This document shows positions 44,309 to 58,199 of a stretch of 64,000 nucleotides of DNA, one piece after another. The notes under the pieces are model-generated. The model saw only the letters and a program-made list of their open reading frames with translations. It searched no databases and was not told the origin of the DNA. Both the position numbers and the translations under genes were made by a program. The stretch comes from Temnopleurus reevesii (Eukaryota; Echinodermata; Echinoidea; Temnopleuroida; Temnopleuridae). The stretch is from contig BQKZ01000582.1 in NCBI GenBank assembly GCA_036244855.1, positions 48,677 to 112,676 on the forward strand. The letters are read 5' to 3'. Every line of letters begins with the position of its first letter. The first letter of the stretch is position 1.

Positions 44309-45958
44309 ATGCACCATACTATTTGCCAAGTGACAGACTCTTCTTTTGAGCGAAAGACTATAAAGAAAGCGTGACTATGGAATGTAATTAACAATGATTA
44401 TGCTTTCATGATTGCGGCAACAATGTTTAATCGAGGGAATTCCATGAAATATCTGCAATGACCTTCTTCATCTTACAAGGAGGGTTGAGTCAAGTTTTGG
44501 TTTTTATCATCTGCTTCCGTAATGCATTTTGAAACCTCTGACGATGTTGCAGAATGTCTTGTCTTCTTTTTGACAAATTTTCGTGGGATCCTCGCAAATC
44601 TGGTCATTCCAATATTTGATAGTAGTAGTCCTCCTGCTACATTCCTGATATATCATAGGTAATGATATCTTGTCGGACCAAATTGTTTATGTTATTGCCA
44701 AGAACCAATTCCTAATTCCAAGTGATTTTGAAGTCTTACCAAATTTTGTAAGACAATAACATTCCTAATACTGAGCAGCTCAACGTTTTATTCTTCACTG
44801 AATTTTTCTAAACACCTCATTTTTAGGCCAAATCTTAACACTTTGTTTCCATCATTCCCTTTGGTGTCAAAATGAAACACCAAGGGTTTTATATCTATGC
44901 ATGTTCATATGACACAAATTTTTGTTTAGGAGAGATCTCCTTTGCGATCAAAAGTATTAAATGTTGAGACTTAGAACAAAACGCTGCCACTTTCATCGAA
45001 ATATTGTTATTTATGCACTGAACGATGTAAAGAGTTCTTATGACTATGGTAAGTGTACTGTGGAAAGTACTAGTGGTGTCGACAAAGTACTTGAAGTTTT
45101 TATATTGCACTCTGTACTTAAATATATTTCTATGCTTAATTACAAAATTATTGTTTTACTGATGCTTGTACATGTATAAGTTAAAGTATATTATTCAACT
45201 GCCATGATAATGCTATGTCAATGCTTTTTTAATACTTGAAAGACTCACTATTTTGTTATTATATATAGAGGATATTTTAAAGTTTCATGTATTGTAAATT
45301 AGGGCAATTGTGTACATTAAATGTGACTGTTATTATGAATGATAAATGGTTAGAGTACAGAGTCATAAGTTTTTGGCCTTTTGAAAAAGAATTAGTAACC
45401 TTGAAACTTTTATGTGTAAATTATGAAATTGTGCCTTGTTCTGAGATAAATAGGACTGTGGTCAAAATAGCAATATTTACAAGGAGTAATTGAAGACAAA
45501 AAGTTGAAGAGGCTATATATTTTTCATTTTATATTACCAATTATATGATATGTAACTACGGTTTTTATGAGACCAGAAGTCTGTCTTGTCAAGCTTGTTG
45601 CAGTGACAATGAGACGATCAGTGCTTTTCATCCAATCAAAATCCAGGATCTTGTTGGAATAGTCAGCTCTGACCAATTTGTCGCTGCAACAAGCCTCAGG
45701 AAACGTCCTACTGTTTTAGATATTCTGAAATTATAACAGATTCCTATTTTGGTAATTCTGTACGGACCCTGCGTTTTCTTCCCATGAAAGCACTTAACAT
45801 TGATAAGACTTAAGCTTTTTAAATCTGTACCTCCTAACACCCTTTTTAACAAATCAACATTTTGTAAACTTGGTCATTTTTTATGTCCTATTTTAAAGTG
45901 CCTATAAGATGTGTAAATAACTGCAATCGTACTTAATATTTCATGACAACTCTTGCTT

Positions 45959-45964
45959 AATAAA
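45959..45964 (+). terminator. Notch: Candidate polyadenylation signal AATAAA (Notch)
   Basis: First of the three AATAAA hexamers considered here, about 1.65 kb after the stop codon. Confidence 0.4.
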
Positions 45965-47507
45965 TATTAATGATTGACTTGTAGCATTCCCAAATGTGGA
46001 ATTTTAGGATTGTATGCAACAATGTGTAACAGGAAAATCATGAGAATTTTCCCTCTCGTTTAGATTGATGGCCTTGTTTTGTATTCATGTCTAGACCCCG
46101 TTTTTATTGAAGAATATTTTTTTCAAACCAATTGTCGACCTGTTTTGGCATATCAAAAATGATGACTGTAGAATGCTAATTTCTTTTTGTATATTTGTAT
46201 ATGTAAATTATGTTATATTATATATAGTATCTCATATGTTTTGTAACGCTGTTGTATTTTGGAGTTTTCAGTACATGATTTGTAGATGGCGAGTACTCTT
46301 TGTAAACCGTACTGTAAAATATGAAAATGTTGAAACTTATTTATCCAAATTAGCTGTCTTATGAAGGCATGAATTTTTCACAAATTTAGAAGGAACAGGG
46401 TAGATTTATTACAAACTTTTTCGTCCACTTTAAAGTTTTTGTTTTCATCCACTTTAAAGATCTATAGTTTTGTACTCAAACTTTTCCAAATTTAAAAATA
46501 TTTTTAAATGTGAGATTAATTTCATACCACAGAAATGATTGTCTTCAAATTTGTCATCATATCGATTTAGCATCATGTCGAAATAAAAATGTATCTTTGG
46601 AGAGACATAGCATGTGCATTGAAAATGTACTTTTTATCAATCCTGACTATTTCTTATAACAGATTTCTCAAATTTGTCTGGCTTGCGCTAAAATAAATTT
46701 GCTATTTAATAATGTGATGAGAATAAGAAAAGATAAAAAATAGACAAAATAATTGAAAATAATGAAGTACATCCACTTTGGCATTAGGAAGAATTTAGGC
46801 AGTGTACTTTCTTTGACTTGCAAATTTAAAATTTGTCCGACTTTGTGCCTTCACTGCCAGACTGCTATGTTGAGTTTGTGTTCTTTGTTTGTTTGTTTCT
46901 TACGTTGCATTAGAAATGCCCTTGAATGTAGCGTTAAGCATAACTCCCATGTATGCATTTTGTAATGTTAAGCTTACACATTCTTCACAATCGATTTATG
47001 ACCGAAAATGACAAAACATTTTTGTTTCAGGTTTGATGTCTTTTCATGAAAAACGCAGGAAATAGTGTCATAGAAATTATTCAGAAATATGGAAAATCTC
47101 TTCACGCTCTCCCATCCCTTCATTGTAATTTCATTGGATAGCCGGTTTTTATGACAGGAGTCCCACTCATCTGTACACAATAGTTGATTGTATTATCATT
47201 TTAGGAAGCAAAGTTATACAATGTGCTTGTTTATATTACATAATTTGAGAAAGACACATTTTTAATTGAAATTAAGAAATAAGTATTTTCTGTCATAAAT
47301 CGATAAATGAACTGTTTTTTAGAGTTTGTACACTTTTCCATTGTGTTCAAGATAACCAATGGCCCAATTAGCTAGATAAGTTGATTCCTTGTTAATATTC
47401 CAAAGATATGTTTAACTCATGAAAAAATGTGTTTGACAAATTCAGAGTATTGTTGTCTCCAACTGGAAATTGATGTCTACATCACAAGTCAGAATTATAC
47501 GCTTACC

Positions 47508-47572
47508 TGTGTCACTATAAAACTCAGGACCATATTTATTGTTCTGAGCTTTCATAGTGTTAATAGGTAACA
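47508..47572. repeat. Short foldback element (ATCACTATAAA family), copy 3
   Basis: ACCTGTGTCACTATAAAACTC is mirrored by GAGCTTTCATAGTGTTAATAG, the same arms as at 12132-12236. Confidence 0.65.
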
Positions 47573-48446
47573 AATAATCCTGACATGTACTGTACATTCT
47601 TTTAGCTCTATTTGAACCACAACCGTATTTGTTTCAATCATCCATTCTGAAAAATTGTTTCTACACCTTTCTTTCAAAAGGCAGAAGAATGTACATTACC
47701 TCATTCCCAGGGTAATAGTTAATTTGGTGTTTTTGCCAAAAATTCATGAAACATCTCACTTTTGTATACAGGCAATTTATTGTCCATAATTAAATAAATT
47801 CACATTGTTGTTATCCATACTGTTAGAAGTTGTGAGTTACTCCATTTTGACATTGCAAGTTGATCTTAATCATGTTTGTTCACTTTCACCTTTTTAAGTT
47901 GCCAAAATGACTGTTTTGACTTGGAACCTTTTCCCCGTTTTATAGCAAAAAATGAGGTTATCTTCACCTATAGACACCTTGTTAAATCTGATCATTTGCA
48001 CTGTATGCTGTAACAGAATGTAATGTCATATATCTGCAGATGATTCACAGAAGTTGTAGAAATAAGTAGAATTTTGATGGCTTCTTAGTTTATCTAGATT
48101 TATCTTGAAATTCATTATTTCTACAACTGAAAGGAACATCTGCATTGCACAATGCATTGTTAGTTTGTTAAATTGCCTGAGATTATCTGCACCTTAGCTC
48201 CTGAAATCTCTTTGTAAATGTTAACTTCTTTCTGAATGATTTGTTTAATCGCTTAAATGGTGTTGTATTTGATGCCTGCAGTCATTAATCTGGTCTTATG
48301 GGAAAAAATCTAGTTGCGGCTTCCTAGTCTGACTCCAACTTGAAATGCTAGATGGTGTATAATTGTTATTATCATAGGCCAATCATTTTTTGTCAAACAA
48401 TCATCATTCTATCCTGTTAACCTGTATTTTTGTGAAGGGATTTGTT

Positions 48447-48452
48447 AATAAA
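48447..48452 (+). terminator. Notch: Candidate distal polyadenylation signal AATAAA (Notch)
   Basis: TTAATAAAG about 4.1 kb after the stop, just before the simple-sequence spacer. Confidence 0.35.
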
Positions 48453-48559
48453 GTATCTGGATATTCAGATGATTTTAGATGAAAGCTACATGAATGTGTG
48501 ATGCCATTTTTCTTGCTCAATATGTTTTTGATCAATTGCATTGATTAGTATATGATGCC

Positions 48560-48960
48560 GAAGAGACTTAATGAAATGGGAGTGGTTGACTGGTGATAGT
48601 TGAAATAGAAAATGGAAGATAGAGGGGAGAAAGGGAAAGAGAGGGGTATAGGAATGGGAGAGAAAATACTGAGGGGAAGAAAGAGAGAGAGAGAGAGAGA
48701 GACAGATAGAGGATATATGGAGAGGGAGAGAGGGGGGGGGGGGAGTGGGCTCGGGAGAGGGAATATAGTCAAGATGGAGACAAGGGGATAGAGAGAGGAA
48801 TAGGGAGAAGGGGTGAGGGAGAAAGACAGTGAGACACAGAACGGGAGAGAGAGAGTGGGAAGAAGAGGATACATAGAGAGGGGGAGATTAGGAAATATTA
48901 TAGTCAGCAATGGAGACAATATCATGGAGAGAGGGGTTAAGGAGTGGGAGAGAATTTAAT
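48560..48960. repeat. Purine (GA/GGGGA) low-complexity tract
   Basis: About 400 bp of GAGAGA, GGGAGAGA and a G homopolymer in the spacer between Notch and DPP7. The long minus-strand Ser/Leu/Pro frame is compositional. Confidence 0.9.
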
Positions 48961-49754
48961 CCAATCTACCCGCCCCCTCCCCCATTGCCAATCCGGACCC
49001 ACCGGAAGATTTCCTCATAGAAAACAATGGTAGCCAGAGCATTAATGGGAGTGAGGTAGAAATGTGTTTTAAAAATTTTCTTAACACCATCCCCCCCCCC
49101 CCCCCTTCCCCCCACAAAAAAAAGGCCGCATATATTTGTTGTCCCTTATTCTTTCCGATCTTTTTCTTGAAAAAAAAAGATACCCACCAACTCTGCCTCC
49201 CCTGGTGACTCATCTGCTGTGTTGGAAAATGTCCCCTGGGTCAGAGGGAGAGGGGCTCAAAATTGGAACTGATGTCACCCGACTGTAGGATATCCAAGAG
49301 GGGTTCGCAAGGACCCTTTAAAAAAAATCTTGTCAGCCTCCTAGCAGGGAATGAAAAATATGGAGTTGATAAGCATACACGGAATAAGATCAAAAGAAAA
49401 CAAAATCTGTCAACATTTTCTGCAAGTTATATTGCTTTTTGCTGACCCTACGTCAGTGCATACACCTACCACTCCGACGTAGGTCTATGGTCAGTGGTAC
49501 TAAAGCTAGATCAATATGCCCTCAATATTAGGTCTGAATATACAGACTAATAAGTTGAAAGCGGTGTCATCAAGTCACATGATATAGCTTCCCGGTCACC
49601 TGACTAAGTCGATGACTCACATGACACATGCACAGAACAGAACAACATTCATTGTTGATTTCTCGCTCTCATTTTGTGAGAGATTCTATGCAAGTTCCAC
49701 AAAGTGACTCGACGAGTAGGATACTCAACAATAACTTAGATCGTTGTATCTAAA
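48961..49754. other. Spacer and probable DPP7 5' region
   Basis: Contains a poly-C run (about 49091-49127) and otherwise unremarkable DNA up to the DPP7 start codon. The promoter and 5' UTR should lie here. I see no clear TATA box or initiator that would fix the transcription start. Confidence 0.4.
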
Positions 49755-49947
49755 ATGGAACTTATTAAACAGCTATTAATCGCCTGTTCGACTTGTTTGC
49801 TGATTTCCCCGTGGATATGTTCAGCAAAGCCATTTTCACAACAACCGCGTTATCCATACGAGGTGAAATATTTCGATCAATTCGTAGACCATTTCAACTC
49901 TGAAAGTTATGGAAAGCAGACGTTCAAGCAAAGATATTTCTACACAG
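49755..49947 (+). CDS. DPP7: DPP7 exon 1: signal peptide and mature N-terminus
   Basis: Start ATG, hydrophobic [16 protein letters not shown] core, then [20 protein letters not shown]. Donor G|GTAAGT, phase 1. Confidence 0.94.
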
Positions 49948-52900
49948 GTAAGTATTGTTTTGTCGTGAAATACGAGAGGTTAAAGTACATTTGAACCACT
50001 AGGGCACTCTTTCGGTTTGGTGGTTATTATGCTGGTCCAATAACCTAGAGGTTGTTGGCTTGAATCTTGTTGATCCAGCTTGTGATTTGTTTATGATGAC
50101 ATACATTGAAGGTAAAAAATGTATTTCTTTCTTGCTATTAGTGTTTTAATATGCTATGAAGACAATAACAATTGGATCCCACTGGGCCATATGATTTCCA
50201 ATGTTCAGAGTTTTTATATTGATAACAGGTATTCAATGAAATTTTCTGACTTGTAGTTTACACTAATGAACATTTTCTCCATTAATCTGACTGAGTTTCT
50301 ATTATCGCTTCTAATTTTTGCATTTATTTTTAGATAATTATTGGCAGAAAGGCAGCGGACCTATATTTTTCTATACTGGGAATGAGGGACCTCTCGAAGC
50401 ATTTTGTGACAATACTGGTTTTGTGTTCGACATTGCACCAGAGTTTGGTGCTCTAGTTATTTTTGCTGAACATGTAAGTAAACAAGGCAATAAAGGTGGT
50501 TACAGTAAAGGCCAAAACATTTTACTTACCTGTTATCATTATATTGTACATGGAAGATAATTGAATGTTATATTATGGGGGTTTTTTTTTTCACTTGATC
50601 TCAGCCTGATCAATTGGGTTTAAAACAATAATATGGGAATCCGGGAATGAGGGACCTTTAGAAGCCTTATGTGACAACACTGGTTTTGTCTTTGACATAG
50701 CACCAGAGTTTGGTGCCCTTGTTATCTTTGCTGAACATGTAAGTAAAAGAGGCAATAAAAGTTTGTTACTACATATGCAATATCAGGGCTCTCAAGGATA
50801 GCAGTTTTTAACTGATGAGATTACCCTGAATAAATAAAACTGGAAAAAAAAATAAACATGTAGGCCGAAACATTTTACTTACCTGTTATCATTATATTGT
50901 ACATGGAAGATAATTGAATGCTATATTATGGAGTTTTTTTTTTTCATTTGATCTCAGCCTGATTAATTGGGTTTAAAACGATAATGTGGGAATCCGGGAC
51001 TGAGGGACCTTTAGAAGCCTTTTGTGACAACACTGAATTTGTCTTTGATTATCTGGCACCAGAGTTTGGTGCTCTTGTTTTTTGCTGAACATAAAGTAAA
51101 AAAAGGCAATAAAGGTTTGTTACTATATGCAATATCAGTGCCCTCAAGGATAGCAGTTTTTAACTGATGAGGTTACCCTGAATAAATAAAACTGAAAATA
51201 AAAATTGGAATTAAACAAAATAAATAAATAAACATGTAGGATGAAACATTTTGCTTACCTGTATCGTTTTATTGTATATGAAAGATAATTGAATATTATA
51301 TTATATGCTTTTTCGACCCAAGGGTGGTAGGTTCTAATCTTACCCATGGCGTTAATTTCCTTCAGCAAGAAATTTATCCACATTGTGCTGCACTCAACCC
51401 AGGTGAGATGAATGGGTACCGATAGGAAGAAATTCCTTGAATGCAGTGAGCGCCAAATGGTAGCCATGCTATAGCCGGTTAGTAATGCACAGAGCACTTA
51501 GAAACACTTCGTATTAAGTGCTATATGAATGTTGTGTATTAATATTATTATTATTTTCACTTCGTCTCAGTCTGATCAATCAGGCGTCAAACTATAACAT
51601 GAGAATCCTAGAAAGAGGGACCTTTAGAAGCCTTTTGCGACAACGCTATAACACCAGAGTTTGGAGCACTTGAGATTATTGCTGAGCAAGAATTTAAAGG
51701 ATTGTAACACATGAATTATGTGCAATACTTTGATACTGTGCTGAGACCTATGCAGATGAATCATGCCTTGCTTAATTATTCAACATTATTTCTTGATAAC
51801 CTTTGACCCTTTTAACACCAGAGTTTGGTGCACTTGTGATTATTGCTGAGCAAGAATTTAAAGGATTGTAACACATGAATTATGTGCAACACTTGGATAC
51901 TGTGCTGAGACCTATGCAGATGAATCAGGCCTCGCATAATTATTCAACACTAATCATTATTTCTCGATAATCTTTGACCCTTTTACAGAGGTATTATGGG
52001 AAGAGTCTGCCCCTCGGCAACGAGTCCTTCACAGGATCCAACCTAGGACTGCTGACCGTGGACCAGGCCTTGGCTGATTATGCAACACTCATCGTGAGCC
52101 TTAAGGAGGAGCTTGGAGTACAAGATGTACCTGTGATATCTTTTGGAGGAAGGTATGTCTCAAATGTACATTTCATTTCATATTTTTATAGGTAATTTAC
52201 TAGCACCAGATTGATTTGATTTCACCATCATGATGATATTCTATTTCATAATCTACGAGTGGCATAGTTGCTCAAGACACACCCCTTTAGCTGAAATCTA
52301 AGTTGGGATGTTCCGAAGCACATATGACCAGTATTTTGATGAAGTAATTTAATATGATCATGTTGATATACTTCCTTTTCATCTCCATACCAGATGTCAA
52401 GAAAAGTAAAGTTGGCCAAGTAGGATATTTTAGATCAGCTTGAGATGCTATTTACATATCTTCTGAACAAGATTTTTATGCTGCATGATATTGTGACATG
52501 TGTTTATTTTCCACATTTTCCCCTTAAAGCTATGGTGGAATGCTGAGTGCATACATAAGGATGAAATACCCCCACCTAGTGGCAGGTGCCCTTGCCGCAA
52601 GTGCTCCTGTCTACAGTACGGCCAGCGAGTCGTCACAAACCTACTTCTTCCAGACAGTTACAAAGGTAAAGTTCCTATTTTAGTTATTTTTTTTTCCAAA
52701 TTACTTGAAAAGTTTTGAAAACTATCCCATGCAATAATAATGATAATCATACATATTATTTACACACGCCTGCTCTTTAGTCACCTATTTAGATGCGAAG
52801 AGAGATAAAGAAGAACAAAAGCTAATATACTTTAAGGAAAATAACAGAAACAGGATATAACAATGTGTGATAGTTTTGCAAATGTCTAATACCACTCAAA

Positions 52901-55900
52901 TATTTTGAAACAAAAGTAGGATATAACATACCGTTTTATTGCCTGCCAAAGCTCATTCAAATGATGTAATTTTTTAGGAGTATTGCATACGGTATGACTA
53001 AAAATTACCTTACCCTGTAACTAATCTAACAGAAATAAGTTTCCATCCTGATAATCCGTACGATACTAGTTTATAAAAGCTTTCATTTTTATGTTTGACA
53101 CTTTCATACTATTCACATTGCATTTATGTGTGTTTCTAGAGAATATCATCAATTTGTCGGATAATCTTGCTCTCAATTTATTACTTCTAATAAATCATTT
53201 TATTTCGTATTTGTCAAATGAACAGGATTTCCATGATGTTGATGCCAAATGTCCAGATATTGTGAGGGCAGGATTCTCGAAACTGGACCAGTTAGCTGAC
53301 CAGGGTGCATCAGGTACATGTATGATAAAGTTGAAAGATATTGGTCTAATGGGGTGTTGCTCAAAATCAACTGCAAATCAACTGCAATTTTGAAATTTGT
53401 AACGCGCATATTCATTCGCGCACGGTATGCGCATTTAACAAGACGCGCATAAAACAACGCTTTTAATTGGCGCGTTCCGATCAAATGCAACTTGCGATCA
53501 ATTGCAACTTCTGAGCAACACCCCACGAATCAGACACGTTATGAAAACTTGGCTTATATTGTAAATTTACCAGAAGTTAACTGCTGTCATTCAAAGAGCA
53601 AAATTTTAGTCTAAGACCATGTTTTCACTGAAGTTTAGTTTCTGCCAATGGCTGGTCTATATTTTTATGTAAAAGCCTGCTGGCCCAAATGCGATACTAA
53701 AAGTGAGCCTGCATTCGGCAAGTCTTGGGCTGGCCCTGGCTGGCCTATTGTCCGTGTAAATGCACATCAGCCCAAATGCGGTTCTAAATGAGGTTCCAAA
53801 CTACTGATAACACAGGTGCACTCCTCATTGTATTACCTCATAGGGTATTATGTCCATCAGGATTGTCTCTCTGTGATTGTTTCTCTGCAGAGCGCAGCAA
53901 TTGGATTACCGGTAAATAATTTTTATATCTATAGACCACCCTATACGGTTTGGTGTAATAGCCTAACATTTTTGGAGCCGAGTATCAAATTTAGGCCTGT
54001 CCCGGGCCAGCTTAAATTTAATCAGGCAATGTGAAAGGCGTCTAATTGAGGGCAGACTTCTGATACTCTTGATTCCACTTGTCTAGATTTTGTAATGATT
54101 CATCTTATAATTTGTCTCAAAGGCTGCCCAGATTTGTTTATTGTGGATTCATTATAGCAGGACAATACATTGTTGCAGGATTTTGAAATTATACTGAAAT
54201 ATACAACTGTAAATTGGGTCATTTTTACTGCAATTAAAAGATTCTAATATCCTATTATCTGTAACGTGTTTTGTATTCAGAATGTTTTAGGAAAAACAGA
54301 TGGCAGATTGCAGATAATTTTTTTTAATTTGTGTATTTTTCTCTCCATAGGATTCAAAGAGATCAGTGATACATTCCATCTTTGCAAGACGTTGGTTTCA
54401 AAATCTGAGTACTACCATCTTTTGGGCTGGATCAGGAATTCGTTTACATACCAAGCCATGTTAGACTATCCTTACTCAGCCTCATTCATGGGAAATCTGC
54501 CAGCTAATCCTGTAAATGTAAGTAGACCAGGACCTGATAATTTTTTCAAGGAACGTTAGACGGTCTTTTATAGACTGTTTCTATCCTATTAGAAGTTGAA
54601 TTTTCTTAGGCTGGTTCAGGAAGTCATTTACATTCCAGGCCATGTTAGACTATCCTTACTCAGCCTCATTCATGGGAAGTCTGCCAGCTAATCCCGTCAA
54701 TGTAAGTAGACCAGGACCTAATGATATTCAGGGAACTTTAGACGGTCTTTTATAGACTGTTTCTATCCTATTATAAGTCAAATTTTCTTAGGCTGGATCA
54801 TAGGAACTCATTTAGATACCAGGGGCCGATTGCTCAACATGGTCTTAGCTATCCTCTTCTTGCTAAGACGTCTTGACCTCTTGTGCCATCCTCGTAACAT
54901 AGATATTAGCATCGATACGACTATGTTAAGAGGGTGGTGCAAGAACTTAAGACGCCTTAGCATGAAGAGGATGGGAAGTCTACCAACTAATCCTGTAAAT
55001 ATAAGTAGACCAGGACCTGTGTCCATTTCAGGGAAGGTTAGACTGGCCTTTTTTTTTTAGACTTTTTCTGTTTTGTTGCAAGTCAAATTTTCTTAGGCTA
55101 GATCAGGAACTTGTTTACATTCCAGGCCATGTTAGACTATCCTTGTTCAGCCTCATTCATGGGAAATCTACCAGCTAATCCAGTAAATGTAAGTAGACCA
55201 GGACCTGATTTTTGTTCATGGAACGTTAGATTGCATTTTTAGAATGCTTTGCTCCAAGGATGGACCAGGAACTAATTTAGATGCCAGGCTATTTTAGACA
55301 ATCCATATTTGGCCTCGTTCATGGGAAGTCTATCAGCTAACCCTGTAAACGTAAGTAGGCCAGGACCTTATAATTTTTCAGAGAACGTTAGAAGGCCTTT
55401 GACTTTGAGTCAAATTTTCTTAGACTGGACCAGGAACTCATTTACATTCCAGGCCATGTTGGACTATCCATATTCAGCCTCATTCATGGGAGGGTCTACC
55501 AGCAAATCCAGTTAATGTAAGTAGACCTGCGCGATGTTTCACCTAATCGTTCTTAAAGTTATGAACGACTAATATGTTAATGAGTCTAATATGCATAAGA
55601 TTCTCGATCATTAAAGGGAAACCGACCCCTGGAAATATCGTGCTCTCATTAAATGAAGAAAAATTAGATGAACAAACTGTGAAAATTTGAGCAAAATCGG
55701 ACAATCCGTTCAAAAGTTATATATTTTCAAAGTCACAGAGATATGACGATCCCTACCGCTCATGGGGATCCGTGCGATCGGCAAATTCGACAGAATCTGT
55801 GACGTCATGTCGGACAACTCCTCATTCACTCTGTATACAAAATTCTACATTTCCTCCTTTTTTTCGGAAAAGTCAACAAAATGCCAATTTTCGGTTGGGG

Positions 55901-58129
55901 CATAGCATTTCTGAATTGATTCCGCATGTATTTTGAGAAGCATGATGGTGCAATCATACTCTAAATTTCATATTAATCCTTTTTTAAAAACTCTATGTAT
56001 AAAGTGAATGAGGAGTTGTCCGACATGACGTCACAGATTCAGTCGGTGTTGCTGAGCGCACGGGTCCCCATGAGCAGCAACCATTGACAAATATCTGTGA
56101 ATATGAAAATTCACAACTTTTGAACAGATTGTCCAATTTTGCCCAAATTTTCACAGTTTGTTCATCTGATTTTTTTTCATTCACTGAGAGCACGATAATT
56201 CCAGGGGTTGGTTCCTCTTTAAGCACAAGAACGGGTACTGCCGTAAGTATAGTTCTTCGTAAATTCTCTCTTATCTTGGGGTAACTTGGTGAAACACAGC
56301 CCTGGACCTAATTATCTTTCAGGGAAGGTTGGACTGCCTTTTTTTGGACTGTTTCAATGTTATTATTAGTTAGAATTTCTTAGACTGGATCAGGAACTTG
56401 TTTACATTTTAGGCCATGTTAGACTATCCTTGTTCAGCCTCATTCATGGGAAGTCTACCAGCTAATCTAGTAAATATAAGTCGACCAGTAAGTGTAGCAA
56501 TGTGTGATCGTATTACACATTCCATGTACCGGTAATTGGCATCACAAAGCTAGGAAATTTGCCATCTCATTGATTGTTGAATATTCTTAGCTCCTGAATG
56601 TATCATCCAGTTTTCCTCAAACTTTCACAATCTTATTTTATTATTGTTATTAATTTAGTGAAAGTACATTAATGCCCTAGTTGGATTCCTGGTTAGTCTG
56701 TGAGGTGGACAGATCATCTATATTCATTATTCAAATGGAGAATCGTGCTGTGTATCTTAATTTATCAAATCCATGAAATTAAGATAAAGGGACTGTAATG
56801 AGTCGAACAAGTAATATGAAAAAGAATGTATGATTTGTGCATATCTGCTATTTTGATTTTTGCATCTAGGTATCTTGTCACATGCTACTGAATGCGTCTA
56901 CTGCAGTGGAAGGATTGGCACAGGCTTCAGGTAAGCTGCATTTGTTTTATTTGTGTATATCTTGGGGCAAAAGTTGAAATTACACTTTTTAATTTTTTAC
57001 ACATGTGTGTCCCTCTCATATGCGGAGATGCCAATTCTGGAATATGTACGAAGCAAAATCAAGATATGAATAATCAAACAGCTGAAAAAAAGTGAGAGAA
57101 AATATGACAACAAAATCCATGCTATCAGCCATTCTCTTTCCATGAAAGCCTTAAATTCGTATGAAAGTACTTGTTGTGCATATTCCGGAACAGTTGGCAA
57201 TTCTGCATGTGACAATTATGGTGATCCAGGTTAATTTCCTGCCTTTAGCATAACTGTATAGCTGCCATAGCTTGTGTGAAAAAAACATCAAATAAATGAT
57301 ACATTCTTTTTACATGTTTCTAAGAAATAAGTTAGTCTAAAGATTAATCTTGCCTGGCCTAAACATGCATGCTTTCCTGTTTTGGTCAGAAATTAATCTG
57401 ATGGTCTTTTTTTTCTCCTGCTCCCTGGAAATAGCAGTATGCGCATCAGCTTTAGAAAGTTTAGAGTAATACTCAAGGTTTAAAATTAATGCATGAAATA
57501 TAGGGGAAAACATTGTACATGCTTACATAATTTTCAGTTAATCTCCTGTTCTCTTTGTGTGATTATTTGTTGAATTTAGGCTTATATTACAACAGCAGCA
57601 ACACACCTCTCAAATGCTTCGATATCTTTGCTGAATTCATCCAGTGTGCTGATCCAACAGGGTGCGGACTGGGAACAGATAGCACTGCTTGGGATTATCA
57701 GGTGAGAGGGAGAGAGTGGGTGAGAGGGAGAGAGTGGGGGAGAGGGAGGGAAAGATAGATAGATAAATAGATAGATGGATGATGAGATAAAAGGAGAGGG
57801 AGGAAGATTAACAGATGAATTGCTTCAACATCTTTGCTGAATTTATCCAGTGTGCGTACCCAACAGGATGTGGACTTGGCATAGATAGCACTGCTTGGGA
57901 TTATCAGGTTAGAAGTAGAGATGGATAGATAGATAAATAGATAGATATATTGATAGATGGATGGACGAATGGATAATGAGATAATAGGAGAGGGAGGAGC
58001 ATAACAGATGAATTGCTTCAGCATCTTTGATGAATTCATCCAGTCTGTAGACCCAAGAGGGTGCTTGCTGGGAAGCGATGGCACTGCTTGGGATAATCAG
58101 ATGAGAGGGAGAGAGAGAAAAAATAGAGG

Positions 58130-58162
<33 letters not shown>

Positions 58163-58166
58163 GTAA

Positions 58167-58199
<33 letters not shown>

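Larger units (their letters stand above)
44309..48452 (+). other. Notch: Notch 3' UTR and downstream region
   Basis: No further coding exon is recognised. AATAAA motifs occur at 45959-45964, 46582-46587 and 48447-48452, so the 3' UTR could be about 1.65, 2.3 or 4.1 kb. Which is used cannot be told from sequence. Short open frames here are AT-rich and unsupported. Confidence 0.6.

Noticed and set aside
48545..48925. 126-codon Ser/Leu/Pro-rich minus-strand ORF
   Set aside because: Product of the GA-rich tract, with no complexity typical of proteins.
54808..55060. Similar ORFs on both strands
   Set aside because: Both arise from the palindromic foldback insertion.
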